DNA of 64,000 bases from Luteolibacter sp. SL250 (GCF_026625605.1 NZ_CP113054.1:2480001-2544000); one strand, 5' to 3'; positions 37,794-47,425 are shown, numbered from the stretch's first letter. Made by a program: numbers and translations. Notes: generated by a model from the sequence alone, not told the origin.

Positions 37794-39218
37794 ATGCCGC
37801 TCCGTTTCCTTGCACTGTTTTTCTGCATGTTCTGCGCCTGCCGGGCCGCGGAAGTGGTGGCGTGGAAAGCGCCTCTGGAGAGATATGTCACCGGAGGGGT
37901 TGAAGGGAAGGGCGTGGCCAAGCTTGGGAACGCGCCGGAGGAATCGATTTTCTTTCGTCCCCAGGATGAATTATGGGATCTGTCGAAAGTGGATGCCCCT
38001 GATGTGCGAGATGCCGCTCTGGACTGGTTGGTGTGGAATGCCACTTCCGGACGGGTGGTGGCGAAAGGGAGCAAGTCCGCGATGCGCAGGCTGCACCAGC
38101 GCATGGTGGTATGGGAGATGCCTTTCCGGGTGCGGCTGCTTTATGAAATTTTCCCTGCGGTGGCGGAGAGAGAATTTTCCGGTCGGGGGGAACCGGTGGC
38201 ATCCTGCACGGTCGCGCAGGAGAATGGATCGCGGGCCCGGAATGACGGCCAGACCGGAAAGGGGAAGCTCCAAGTGGAGGCGGAGGTGTGGGGGAGGGGG
38301 GAGTCTGTTGTCACGCTGCACTCGTTCAATCTGCGGTTTGTGCCCGAAGGGGGACAGGGGATCACCGTGGATACGGCCGTGACCCTCCACAGCGGGGTGC
38401 CTACCTGGGTGGCTGGCGACTGGAATGGGAAATCTGGCCACGACCTCCGGATTACGGCGACGATCATGCTGGAGGACGGAACTCCGCGGGCGGAGATGGT
38501 CTTACGGGAACATCGGGGGGACACGGAGCGGATCAATTTCAATCCCGCTGAAACGAAGTGGCCCATACCGGCGGCGCGGGGTTACTTCGTCTCCCGATGG
38601 GCTCCGGCGGGCGATGTGATCCCGACCTTGACCGGAAGGCCTCTGGAAGACCCCTTCTCCACCACCGGGAAACAAGCGGAAGAGAACATGGAGAGAGTGC
38701 CGAAAGTCCCGCCACCTCCTTTGCTGGAACCGTTGGTATATGGTTCTTTGGTGAACCTGGATGCGACCCTCAGGAAGCATATGGGGGGAGTGGCCGAAGG
38801 CGAATTCGGTGGCTATGACCCTTTGGCCGAGTTGGCGGTTTTCCATTCGGGAAGCCGTGCGAGAGCCGAGGAGTTTGCTGCGATCTTCGAGGCGTTTGTG
38901 ACCCCTCATCCTCCCAACGTCATGTGTATCTTGGACGGTCCGCAGCGTGTCGCCCTGATGGGAAAGCCGGGATTGCGGCTGTATCTTTCGCGTGCGGAGG
39001 GAGGGCAGGTCATTTCCTCCACGCACTTCGAGCCCAATCTTACGGATTTCTGGGAGAAAATCGAAGTAAGCACCCTCCATGAAACCGGGCAGGGAGTTGC
39101 CAAGGAGGTGCTGGATGCCGGTGCGGTGGTGGTGGACGGTGATTTCGCACGCCTTCCAGGCAAACCGGGCGGGCCGGAATACCGGATCAGGGCGCGGATC
39201 GTCCAGGACCTCCGCTAA
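37794..39218 (+). CDS. secreted protein of unknown function
   Basis: About 474 residues. The ATG at 37794 gives a clean signal peptide (PLRFLALFFCMFCACRA-A); an ATG six codons earlier (37776) is also possible. Mature protein is rich in Gly, Glu and Arg with beta-strand character (TLHSFNLRFVPEGGQGITVD, VTLHSGVPTWVAGDWNG, DLRITATIMLEDGTPRAEMV). A proline stretch (VPKVPPPPLLEPL) separates an N-terminal and a C-terminal part of about 150 residues. No family recognised. Base usage appears slightly less GC-biased than its neighbours. Next gene (trpE) starts within 80 nt. Confidence 0.65.
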   Translation: MPLRFLALFFCMFCACRAAEVVAWKAPLERYVTGGVEGKGVAKLGNAPEESIFFRPQDELWDLSKVDAPDVRDAALDWLVWNATSGRVVAKGSKSAMRRLHQRMVVWEMPFRVRLLYEIFPAVAEREFSGRGEPVASCTVAQENGSRARNDGQTGKGKLQVEAEVWGRGESVVTLHSFNLRFVPEGGQGITVDTAVTLHSGVPTWVAGDWNGKSGHDLRITATIMLEDGTPRAEMVLREHRGDTERINFNPAETKWPIPAARGYFVSRWAPAGDVIPTLTGRPLEDPFSTTGKQAEENMERVPKVPPPPLLEPLVYGSLVNLDATLRKHMGGVAEGEFGGYDPLAELAVFHSGSRARAEEFAAIFEAFVTPHPPNVMCILDGPQRVALMGKPGLRLYLSRAEGGQVISSTHFEPNLTDFWEKIEVSTLHETGQGVAKEVLDAGAVVVDGDFARLPGKPGGPEYRIRARIVQDLR

Positions 39219-39298
39219 TCCGCCGTACGGATCGACGAATCATGCGGCGTTCCTCCGCGCTTGCGGAAACCGGGCGTCTGGGGAAGAGTCGCGGCCTT

Positions 39299-40798
39299 GT
39301 GAGTTCCATTCCGGTTGAACCATCGTTGGAAGTCTTCGCCGGGCTGGCGGAGCGGGGCAATGTTGTGCCCGTCTACACCCAGCTCGCCGCTGACTTTGAA
39401 ACCCCGCTCTCGGCTTACCTGAAGCTGAGGGATAGCCGCCATTCTTTCCTGCTCGAAAGCGCCGAGAGCACGGAAAAGGGCGGCCGATGGTCGATCCTGG
39501 GGAGTGGACCACGCGCGGTTTTCGAGGCCCGCGGGAAGGAAATCACGGTCCGCGAGGGCTCCAAGACCCGGAGCTACACCGCGCCGGATGACGTGCTGGC
39601 CGCGCTGGAGCGCGAAATGTCAGCCTACCATCCGGTGACGCATGGCGCCCTGCCTCCCTTCACGGGCGGTCTGGTCGGCTATCTGTCGTATGATGCCGTC
39701 CGCCAGTTCGAGCCGACCATCGGCCCTCCGCCGGAGGATACGCTGGGCATTCCCGACGCCATTTTCATGCTGGCGGACACGCTCGTCGTGTTCGACCACC
39801 GTCTGCGCCGCCTGCAGGTCATCGCCAACGCCATCGTCGGGGAGTCCGCTTCGGTGGAGGAGGCCTACGCCGCCGCCCGCGGGAAGATCGAGGCCATCGT
39901 GGAGATCCTGAACCGGCCGTTCCATGTCCCTGCGCTCAACGGCCTGACGGACTACGACCTGCCGGAAATCAAGAGCAACACCTCCCAGGAGGAGTTCGAA
40001 AAGATGGTGCGGGACGGCAAGGAGTTCATCGCCGCCGGGGATGTCTTCCAGTTCGTGCCGAGCCAGCGTTTCGAGACGGACTTCGACCGCCCGCCGGTGG
40101 ACCTCTACCGGGCGCTGCGTTTCGTGAATCCATCGCCCTACCTGTTCATCCTGGAGCTGGGGGACTTCGCGCTCGTCGGCAGTTCGCCGGAGGTGCATGT
40201 CCGCTCCATCAACGGGAAGATCGACATCCGCCCCATCGCCGGAACGCGCTGGAGGGGGAAAACGGAGGCGGAGGACGACGCTCTGGCAGCGGACCTGCTG
40301 GCAGACCCGAAGGAACGGGCGGAACACCTCATGCTGGTGGACCTCGCCCGCAACGACGTGGGCCGCATCGCGAAACACGGGGCCGTGAAAGTCGATGATT
40401 TCATGATCATCGAGCGTTACAGCCACGTCATGCACATCGTTTCCAACGTGACCGGTGAGCTGGACCCATCCCACAGCGCGTATGACGTGCTGCGGGCGAC
40501 CTTCCCTGCTGGCACCGTCAGCGGCGCTCCGAAGATCCGGGCCATGCAGATCATCAATTCCCTGGAGAAGAACAAGCGCTGCTCCTACGCGGGTGCGGTC
40601 GGCTACTTCGGCTTCGACGGGTCTCATGATTCCTGCATCACCCTCCGCACCTGTCTACTGAAAGGCGGAAAGGCCTACGTGCAGGCGGGAGCCGGTGTCG
40701 TCGCGGATTCCGATCCGACCTACGAGTATGAGGAAACCCGTAACAAGGCCAAAGGCATGCTGCGTGCGGTGGCTCTGGCGAAAACCCTCGGTGCCTAA
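39299..40798 (+). CDS. trpE: anthranilate synthase component I
   Basis: 499 residues from a GTG at 39299 (SSIPVEPSLEVFAGLAERGN, the normal TrpE start); an ATG at 39242 would add 19 residues that do not look homologous. Converts chorismate to anthranilate with TrpG. Feedback-inhibition element FLLESAES near residue 55; chorismate-binding domain about 215-490 with PIAGTRWRGKTEAEDD, HLMLVDLARNDVGRIA, GTVSGAPKIRAMQII, and QAGAGVVADSDPTYEYEETR. Followed after 18 nt by trpG. No Trp-codon-rich leader peptide is seen upstream. Confidence 0.95.
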   Translation: MSSIPVEPSLEVFAGLAERGNVVPVYTQLAADFETPLSAYLKLRDSRHSFLLESAESTEKGGRWSILGSGPRAVFEARGKEITVREGSKTRSYTAPDDVLAALEREMSAYHPVTHGALPPFTGGLVGYLSYDAVRQFEPTIGPPPEDTLGIPDAIFMLADTLVVFDHRLRRLQVIANAIVGESASVEEAYAAARGKIEAIVEILNRPFHVPALNGLTDYDLPEIKSNTSQEEFEKMVRDGKEFIAAGDVFQFVPSQRFETDFDRPPVDLYRALRFVNPSPYLFILELGDFALVGSSPEVHVRSINGKIDIRPIAGTRWRGKTEAEDDALAADLLADPKERAEHLMLVDLARNDVGRIAKHGAVKVDDFMIIERYSHVMHIVSNVTGELDPSHSAYDVLRATFPAGTVSGAPKIRAMQIINSLEKNKRCSYAGAVGYFGFDGSHDSCITLRTCLLKGGKAYVQAGAGVVADSDPTYEYEETRNKAKGMLRAVALAKTLGA

Positions 40799-40816
40799 CC
40801 CCAGACCACCACGACC

Positions 40817-41380
<564 letters not shown>

Positions 41381-41405
41381 TCCGTCCGTTGTGACGCTCG
41401 CTGCG

Positions 41406-41436
41406 GCGGCGGCCCCCAGGGCCGCCGCTGTTTTTT
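41406..41436 (+). terminator. Rho-independent terminator of trpEG
   Basis: 10-bp GC stem GCGGCGGCCC-CCA-GGGCCGCCGC followed by TGTTTTTT, 26 nt after the trpG stop. Textbook intrinsic terminator. Confidence 0.95.
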
Positions 41437-41523
41437 CATGCGGGGCGGGGGACATGCGGCGCTCCGGCATCATCGGGTGAAAACCCTAGGCGATCCGGGC
41501 AGTATCAGTCGCCCGAAGATTCC

Positions 41524-43872
41524 ATGAAAATTCTCGTTGTTTGCTGTATGTGGCTGGGTGCACTGGTAGCGGTGCGTGCGGAGTTCATCCCGGCGAATCT
41601 GCCGCCGGAGAAGTGGGCGGCGGAGTATGACGTGGTCATCGCCGGGGCGGGCACGGGCGGCTGCGGGGCGGCCATCCAGGCGGCGCGCTTGGGAGCGAAG
41701 GTGCTGCTGCTGGATGAGACGGACTACATCGGCGGGCAGATGAATGCGGCGGCGGTCACCTCCATGGACGAGGGCGGCACCAGCGTGCGGGAGCGCGGGC
41801 TTTACAAGGAACTCGTCGAGCGGATCGAGGAACACTACGGGAAAAAGGGCATCAATCCGGAGACCGCCTATTGGTGGGGCCACATCGGCGTGGAGCCGCG
41901 GGTGGGCCGGGAGATCCTGCACAAGATGCTGGCGGAAGCGAAGGTGGACCTCGCCCTGCGGGCGACCGTTGTCAAAGTGGCGAAGGATGGCGACCGGGTG
42001 ACAGGCGCGGAGGTGGAGGTGGTGACGGAAAAGGGAAAGACCACCAAGTCGGTGAAGAGCAAATTCCTCGTCGATGCCACCGAATGGGGCGATGTCCTGC
42101 CATTGGCCGGGGCGCGCTACCGGACCGGAAACCTCACCAGCGACCAGCTCACGCCCGACAAAAAACTGGAGGACATCCTCATCCAGGCCATCACCTGGAC
42201 GGCGGTGGTGAAGCAGTACCCCAACGGGGTGCCGGAGGAATTGAAGGTGAAGACCCGTCCGCCCGGCTACACGGAGAAGCAGGAGGCCTCATTCACCCGG
42301 ACGCTCCGCAATGGTGATGACATGGGCGTGCCCCGCGAGGGGCCGTGGACCTGGTACAAATTCATCGGCTACCGCGGCATGCCGGACGGCACCCGCCCAC
42401 CGCAGCGCGTGATCACCCGCACGCACCTCAATTTCAACAACGACTACCACCCGACCACCGTGCGGGAACTGGAGGACCCCGCCGCACGCAGGAAACTGGA
42501 GCGGAACGCCATTCTGAAGACCCTCTACCTCCTTCACTACATCCAGAACAACCTCGGCAAGAGCGACTGGGCGGTGGCGGATGACGAAGGGTATGACACA
42601 CCCTACAACCTCGCCAAGCTGGACGAATGGCTGAAGAAAAACCCGGATCTGGAACCCTACCGGCCGGTGCTGAAACACTTCCCGGTCATGGCATACGCGC
42701 GGGAAAGCCGCCGCATGATCGGCGAATACACGCTGAAAGCCCGCGACATCGAAAGGGAGAAAGGCACGCCGGTCCTGTTTCCTGACTCGATTGCCGTGGG
42801 CGACTACGCGGTGGACTTGCATGGCTCCATGCAGCCGAAGTACATGGAACTGGAGCTGGACCGTGCAGAGGACATCCCGGACCACGGCAATGGCAAATGG
42901 ATCACCGGTCCGTTCGCCATTCCTTACCGCAGCCTGATCCCGGAGAAGCTCGATGGCTTCCTGGCGGCGGAGAAGAATTTTTCGCAGTCGAAGCTGGGCA
43001 ACGGCGCCACCCGCCTGCAGCCGCACACACTCCTCATCGGCCAAGCCGTCGGTGCGACCGCCGCCCTTTCCGTAAAGCACGGCGTGCAACCGCGGAACCT
43101 GGATGCCGCGGTGGTGCAGGGTGCCTTGCTGGACGCCGGAGACATTCTCTTCTATCCGCCTGTGACGGACATCCACGCCGCGAATCCGGAATGGAACGCG
43201 GTGCAACTGACCGGCACCCACGGCATGCTGCTGCCGGTGAAGGGTGTGTTCGGGCCAAAGCAGCCAGTCAGCGCCGCCCAGTACTCCGTCATCCATGAAA
43301 AGCTCACCGACACCGCGAAATCCGGCCTGCCGGAGGGTGTCAGCCGCGGGGCCTTCGCCGCCTTTCTGAAGGAAGCTGGCGGGAAGGCGTCGGTGAAGGT
43401 CGCCTTCGACGGAGCGGATGCGGAGAAATCGTCCGCCATCACCCGCTCGGAAGCCGCACAGGTCATCGCGGAGTTCATCCGGCTCCGTGGACTGGCTGCG
43501 ACCACGGGCCAGTCCCAGTCCCTCGACTGGACGAAGCTCCGGCCCTCCTCCGATCCCAGCCCGAACATCAGCCCGCTGCTGCGCAAGGTGGTGAAACGCC
43601 TGCTGGACGCGGGCGTCATCACGATAGGGGACTACTGGCTGGAAAACGCCAACGAAACCAGCAGGTGCGATGGCGGGAAAGTCGCCATCGTCATGAAAAA
43701 AGCCGCCGCAAAGATCGCCCCCGGTGACAACCGCGAGCCTGCGGACATCCTCGTCGAAAAGGGCGTCATCTCCACCGCGTCCTACTGGAAGACGCACGCC
43801 AAGGAAGGTGCCTTCTGCGCGGGGATGAATGTTCGCGCGCTCCTGCGCGGCATCGACCGGAAGCTCCCCTGA
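41524..43872 (+). CDS. secreted FAD-dependent oxidoreductase with C-terminal extension
   Basis: 782 residues. Signal peptide 1-19 (ILVVCCMWLGALVAVRA). FAD_oxidored domain: dinucleotide motif DVVIAGAGTGGCGAAIQAAR, LLLDETDYIGGQMNAAAV, and the late ESRRMIGEYTLKARD and GNGATRLQPHTLLIGQAVGA. From about residue 555 a C-terminal region of 225 residues has helical repeats (VSAAQYSVIHEKLTD, VSRGAFAAFLKEAGG, ITRSEAAQVIAEFIRLRGLA) that resemble S-layer-homology modules by eye, then a short cysteine-containing tail. Probably oxidises an extracellular substrate. Related to but clearly different from 26964-28808. Ends 16 nt before repeat A2. Confidence 0.85.
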   Translation: MKILVVCCMWLGALVAVRAEFIPANLPPEKWAAEYDVVIAGAGTGGCGAAIQAARLGAKVLLLDETDYIGGQMNAAAVTSMDEGGTSVRERGLYKELVERIEEHYGKKGINPETAYWWGHIGVEPRVGREILHKMLAEAKVDLALRATVVKVAKDGDRVTGAEVEVVTEKGKTTKSVKSKFLVDATEWGDVLPLAGARYRTGNLTSDQLTPDKKLEDILIQAITWTAVVKQYPNGVPEELKVKTRPPGYTEKQEASFTRTLRNGDDMGVPREGPWTWYKFIGYRGMPDGTRPPQRVITRTHLNFNNDYHPTTVRELEDPAARRKLERNAILKTLYLLHYIQNNLGKSDWAVADDEGYDTPYNLAKLDEWLKKNPDLEPYRPVLKHFPVMAYARESRRMIGEYTLKARDIEREKGTPVLFPDSIAVGDYAVDLHGSMQPKYMELELDRAEDIPDHGNGKWITGPFAIPYRSLIPEKLDGFLAAEKNFSQSKLGNGATRLQPHTLLIGQAVGATAALSVKHGVQPRNLDAAVVQGALLDAGDILFYPPVTDIHAANPEWNAVQLTGTHGMLLPVKGVFGPKQPVSAAQYSVIHEKLTDTAKSGLPEGVSRGAFAAFLKEAGGKASVKVAFDGADAEKSSAITRSEAAQVIAEFIRLRGLAATTGQSQSLDWTKLRPSSDPSPNISPLLRKVVKRLLDAGVITIGDYWLENANETSRCDGGKVAIVMKKAAAKIAPGDNREPADILVEKGVISTASYWKTHAKEGAFCAGMNVRALLRGIDRKLP

Positions 43873-43888
43873 TAGAGGGATGGGAAAA

Positions 43889-43963
43889 ACGGAGCGTGGA
43901 CTTCAGTCCGCTTGGCTTCGCAAAGACAGGATTCTCCGGGGCGGACTGAAGTCCGCGCTCCGT
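43889..43963. repeat. family A palindromic repeat, copy A2
   Basis: Arms at 43889-43911 and 43941-43963 with the core GTGGACTTCAGTCCGC / GCGGACTGAAGTCCGC. Interior TTGGCTTCGCAAAG and GATTCTCCGG, same orientation as A1. Fills the gap between the convergent ends of the FAD oxidoreductase gene and mrp. Confidence 0.88.
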
Positions 43964-43983
43964 TGGCCCGGTGTTGGATGGCC

Positions 43984-45030
43984 CTACACCGGCACCTTCG
44001 CACGGATCTTCGCCGCGACGTCATGGAACGCGGCGGAGACCTTGCTCTGTTCCGGGGACACCAATGCCACGGGCGCACCGGAGTCACCGCGCTCGCGCGT
44101 CTCGATGTCGATCGGGATCTGGCCCAGCACCTGTACGTTCATGACGGCGGCCTCGCGGATGCCGCCTTCCTTGCCGAAGAGGTAATACTTTTTCCCGTCG
44201 TCCGCCTCGAACCAGGCCATGTTCTCGACCAGCCCGAGGATGGGCACGTTCACTTTCGCGAACATGGTTACCGCCTTGCGCGCGTCGATGAGGGCGACTT
44301 CCTGCGGCGTGGTCACGATGAGCGTGCCATCTACGGAAACGGTCTGCACGATGGTGAGCTGGATGTCGCCCGTGCCGGGTGGCAGGTCCAGCACCAGGTA
44401 GTCCAGTTCTCCCCATGCCACCTGGCGGAGGAACTGCTGGGTGTAGCGGGTCGCCATCGGACCGCGGACGATGACGGGGGAGCGGTCCTCCAGTAGGAAG
44501 CCCATGGACATCAGCTTCAGGCCGTGGGCCTCCACCGGGATGATCTCGTCCTGCTCGTTCGCCATCGGCCGTTCGGCGGTGCCGAACATCTGGGCCACGG
44601 ACGGTCCGTAGAGATCGCAGTCGCACAGACCCACCTTCGCACCGGTGGCGGCGAGGGCGACGGCCAGGTTCGCGGCGACGGTGGATTTCCCCACGCCCCC
44701 TTTGCCGGAGGCCACGGCGATGATTTTCTTCACGCCGGGAATGGAGGATTTCCCCACGCTGCCGCCCGCTCCGGCTGCCGCGGCGGGGGCATCCTTCACG
44801 TCGATGTCCACCTTCACCGCACCGATGTCCGGCACCTGGTCCAGCACGGCGTGTGTATCCCGGAAGATCTGTTCCGGCACCTTCGGGTCGCGGGTGGCGA
44901 TCTCGATCTTCACCGTCACTTGGCCGGGTTCGGTTTTCACGTCCTTCACCAGGCCGAAGGAAACAATGTCACGGGAGAAACCAGGGTAGCGCACCTGGCG
45001 GAGCGCTTCGCGGATGAAATCAGGAGTCAT
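43984..45030 (-). CDS. mrp: Mrp/ApbC-type P-loop ATPase, iron-sulfur cluster carrier
   Basis: 348 residues from 45030. N-terminal MIP18/DUF59 domain 1-80 (FIREALRQVRYPGFSRDIVS), linker rich in Ala/Gly, then the ParA/Mrp ATPase with deviant Walker A ASGKGGVGKST (109-117), LCDCDLYGPSVAQMFG, VLDLPPGTGDIQLTI and VTTPQEVALIDARKA. Bacterial Mrp proteins carry and transfer Fe-S clusters. Unusually, the C-terminal CxxC normally found after ENM is missing: the segment reads VENMAWFEADDGKKYYLFGK. The same loss is known in some Bacteroidota. A family C repeat lies upstream; repeat A2 downstream. Confidence 0.92.
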   Translation of the reverse strand: MTPDFIREALRQVRYPGFSRDIVSFGLVKDVKTEPGQVTVKIEIATRDPKVPEQIFRDTHAVLDQVPDIGAVKVDIDVKDAPAAAAGAGGSVGKSSIPGVKKIIAVASGKGGVGKSTVAANLAVALAATGAKVGLCDCDLYGPSVAQMFGTAERPMANEQDEIIPVEAHGLKLMSMGFLLEDRSPVIVRGPMATRYTQQFLRQVAWGELDYLVLDLPPGTGDIQLTIVQTVSVDGTLIVTTPQEVALIDARKAVTMFAKVNVPILGLVENMAWFEADDGKKYYLFGKEGGIREAAVMNVQVLGQIPIDIETRERGDSGAPVALVSPEQSKVSAAFHDVAAKIRAKVPV

Positions 45031-45078
45031 GGGGCGGGGGGATTGTTGCCCAACTGGGGGAGGGTGCAACCCTTCACG

Positions 45079-45116
45079 CGCATTTTCCGGAAATCCGGGA
45101 TTTTTTGGAGAAATGG
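45079..45116. repeat. family C repeat, copy C1
   Basis: Contains ATTTTCCGGAAATCCGGGAT then TTTTTGGAGAAATGG, a near-palindrome. Second copy at 45941-45980 in the same orientation. Located 49-86 nt upstream of the mrp start codon. Confidence 0.75.
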
Positions 45117-45151
45117 ATCTGTCCTCCGGTCCAGCCTCAGAGGATCGATCG

Positions 45152-45874
45152 TCACCTGTCTGGCTCTGGTGGGAACCTCTCTTCAATGGCCGCAGTTTTC
45201 GTCTCGATGTCCTTCAGAAATCCGGCTCTCTTCTCGTCGGACGGACTTTCGCAGTAGTCGATCATCTGCTTGCCCAGCTCGGCAAACAACCCGGCAAGAT
45301 GGGGTGCTCCAGGGCACCATGCCTCACCCTTCGACGAAGGCGTGGCGAATTCATAGGTTATCCCGTCCAGTCCGCCTCCGGGAAAATCGTTCTTGGGAAG
45401 GAGAAGGAATCGCTGGAACAGGCGGCAGATCCTTTTCGCGATCGGAGGCGGGATGGCGGCTGTCCTGGTGGAGACTTTGACATCCCTCTTATCAGCTGTC
45501 TCATTATTCTCCGGCATGGAGTACCAGATGCTCTTGTCTGCAGTGGTATGGGTGATGAAAAAGCTTTCGGTTTGATCGAAACACCGCTGCTCGTCCCCTT
45601 TGCCATGGAGCCGCATGCAGGATTCACCCGAAAAGGCAGGGCAGATGATGATACGGGCAAAAAACGGAGCGTCGGTTTTCAGCCTTTCACCGAGCAGATC
45701 GTGATACCGTTTCTCCCAATCGTGGGGAGTTTGGGATACGGGGTCCAACCGTTCGGGATAATATTTCACGCTACTGGTTCCGTCGGGTTGAGGAACTTCG
45801 ATGAACGGTTCCGCCTGGGCAGACACCCAGGCGGTGCCAAGAGCGGACAGAAACGAGCAAAGGAGGACCCTCAT
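45152..45874 (-). CDS. small secreted protein of unknown function
   Basis: 240 residues; start at 45874 gives a signal peptide (RVLLCSFLSALGTAWVSA-QA). Longer in-frame starts upstream would run through repeat C2 and antisense to the next gene, so are rejected. Mature sequence: FIEVPQPDGTSSVKYYPERL, ARIIICPAFSGESCMRLHGK, GLFAELGKQMIDYCESPSDE. No family recognised; four to five cysteines could form disulfides. Base usage is less GC-biased than neighbours. Same strand as mrp, 121 nt upstream of it, with a family C repeat before each gene. Confidence 0.6.
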   Translation of the reverse strand: MRVLLCSFLSALGTAWVSAQAEPFIEVPQPDGTSSVKYYPERLDPVSQTPHDWEKRYHDLLGERLKTDAPFFARIIICPAFSGESCMRLHGKGDEQRCFDQTESFFITHTTADKSIWYSMPENNETADKRDVKVSTRTAAIPPPIAKRICRLFQRFLLLPKNDFPGGGLDGITYEFATPSSKGEAWCPGAPHLAGLFAELGKQMIDYCESPSDEKRAGFLKDIETKTAAIEERFPPEPDR

Positions 45875-45940
45875 CGTAGAGGAGGATGGCAAGACACGGG
45901 ACGTCGCACAACTTGGAAAAGGGCAAGCACCTCCATCCTT

Positions 45941-45980
45941 CCGCATTTTCCGGAAATCCGGGATTTTTCGGGAAAATGGG
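45941..45980. repeat. family C repeat, copy C2
   Basis: ATTTTCCGGAAATCCGGGAT followed by TTTTCGGGAAAATGG; its arms ATTTTCC...GGAAAAT make a palindrome. Sits 67-106 nt upstream of the 45874 start codon and 63 nt before the divergent gene at 46044. Confidence 0.75.
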
Positions 45981-46043
45981 CCTACCCTGTCCTGATTTCC
46001 CGTTCCCGTCCGTCGATCCATTGAAACCCCAACCGACCGAACC

Positions 46044-46598
46044 ATGAAAATCAGGACTCTCGCACTCGCCATTTTCGCCGCATTCTGTGGCATCACCACC
46101 CTCTCCGCCCAGGAAATGCCGGAGATGCCCAAGCCGCTGAAGGAACATGAGTGGCTCAAGAAATTCACCGGGGAGTGGACCACCACTTCCGAAATGAAGA
46201 TGCCCACCGGGGAGACGGTGAAGAGCACAGGAACGGAGAAAGCCGAGATGCTGGGCGGCTTCTGGGTCATCTCAAAAGGCTCCGGCGAGCTGATGGGCAT
46301 GCAGATGCACTACGCCATGACGCTGGGCTATGACCCGGGGAAGAAAAAGTATGTCGGCACCATGATCGACTCCATGATGGGGAAGATGTGGCAGTATGAG
46401 GGCAGCCTGGATGAGTCCGGAAAGATCCTCACGCTGGAGACCACCGGCCCATGCCCCATGCGTGGCGGCGTGATGACCGACTTCCAGGACATCACGGAGT
46501 TCAAGGATGATGGCGTCCGCACCTTCACCAGCCGGTTCAAGGATGAGAAAGGGGAGTGGGTCACCATTTTCACCGGCGAGGCGAAGAAAAAGCCCTGA
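46044..46598 (+). CDS. DUF1579 family exported protein
   Basis: 184 residues. Signal peptide 1-22 (KIRTLALAIFAAFCGITTLS). DUF1579 pattern: WLKKFTGEWTTTSEMKMPTG, EKAEMLGGFWVISKGSGELM, HYAMTLGYDPGKKKYVGTMI, MWQYEGSLDESGKILTLETT. Lipocalin-like fold of unknown function. Followed after 43 nt by a DUF899 gene on the same strand; DUF1579, DUF899 and YCII-type genes frequently occur as small stress or catabolic proteins and several are grouped here. Confidence 0.88.
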   Translation: MKIRTLALAIFAAFCGITTLSAQEMPEMPKPLKEHEWLKKFTGEWTTTSEMKMPTGETVKSTGTEKAEMLGGFWVISKGSGELMGMQMHYAMTLGYDPGKKKYVGTMIDSMMGKMWQYEGSLDESGKILTLETTGPCPMRGGVMTDFQDITEFKDDGVRTFTSRFKDEKGEWVTIFTGEAKKKP

Positions 46599-46641
46599 TT
46601 TGATTGCAGCGTCCTGTCAGCAACACCAACCATACCACTCC

Positions 46642-47370
46642 ATGGACAATAACGGACACAAGGTGGCCAGCCGCGCCGAATGGCTGGAAGCCCGGAAGGA
46701 ACTCCTGGCGAAGGAAAAGGAATTCACCCGCCAGCGCGACCGGCTGAAGGAGGAGCTGCGCGCCATGCCGTGGGTGAAGGTGGAGAAGGACTATGTCTTC
46801 GATGGCCCCTCCGGAAAGGTTTCGCTGGCGGAGCTCTTCGGGGAGAGGTCACAGCTCATCGTCTATCACTTCATGTTCGATCCCTCCTGGGAGGAAGGCT
46901 GCACGGGCTGTTCCTTCATCAGCGACCATGTGGACGGAGCGAGGCTCCACTTCGAGAACCGCGACGTTTCCTACGTTGCGGTGTCCCGCGCGCCGCTGGC
47001 AAAACTGGAGGCGTTCAGGGAGCGGATGGGGTGGAAGTTTCCCTGGGTGTCATCCGGAAACACGGATTTCAACTACGACTACGACGCCTCCTGCACGGAG
47101 GAGCAGGTCGCGGAGGGAAAGGCCACCTACAACTACGCCCCGACGGATGAGCCGGGCGAGCACCACGGGGCCAGTGTTTTCGTGAAGGACGGGGACGGCA
47201 CCATCTATCACACCTATTCCTCCTATGCCCGCGGGCTGGAGGAAGCGCTGGGCGGCTTCATCTGGATGGACATTACTCCAAAGGGGCGGAACGAGGACGG
47301 GACCATGGACTGGGTCCGTCTCCATGACCGCTATGATGAAGGCGGAAAAAAGAGCTGCTGCGGCCACTGA
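46642..47370 (+). CDS. DUF899 family protein (thioredoxin-like fold)
   Basis: 242 residues, start at 46642 (MDNNGHKVASRAEWLEARKE). Family landmarks: LLAKEKEFTRQRDRLKEELR, LFGERSQLIVYHFMFDPSWE, EGCTGCSFISDHVDGA with the CTGC redox-like motif, FPWVSSGNTDFNYDY, and HTYSSYARGLEEALGGFIWM. Cytoplasmic, thioredoxin-superfamily, function unknown. Ends with a Cys pair (KKSCCGH). Confidence 0.9.
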   Translation: MDNNGHKVASRAEWLEARKELLAKEKEFTRQRDRLKEELRAMPWVKVEKDYVFDGPSGKVSLAELFGERSQLIVYHFMFDPSWEEGCTGCSFISDHVDGARLHFENRDVSYVAVSRAPLAKLEAFRERMGWKFPWVSSGNTDFNYDYDASCTEEQVAEGKATYNYAPTDEPGEHHGASVFVKDGDGTIYHTYSSYARGLEEALGGFIWMDITPKGRNEDGTMDWVRLHDRYDEGGKKSCCGH

Positions 47371-47380
47371 CCGCCGGGCA

Positions 47381-47425
47381 AGAAAAGGCCGGGTGTCACC
47401 GCCCATGTGGCGGCACGCACCCGGC
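47381..47425 (-). terminator. Rho-independent terminator of the 47444-48085 gene
   Basis: Hairpin GCCGGGTG/CACCCGGC (47388-47395 and 47418-47425) with an inner GCCGCC/GGCGGT stem; minus strand continues CTTTTCTT. Confidence 0.65.

Noticed and set aside
39219..39298. possible trp attenuator leader before trpE
   Set aside because: No short peptide with Trp codons and no paired terminator/antiterminator hairpins seen.
42289..43797. 502-codon minus-strand frame opposite the FAD oxidoreductase
   Set aside because: Antisense shadow without motifs.
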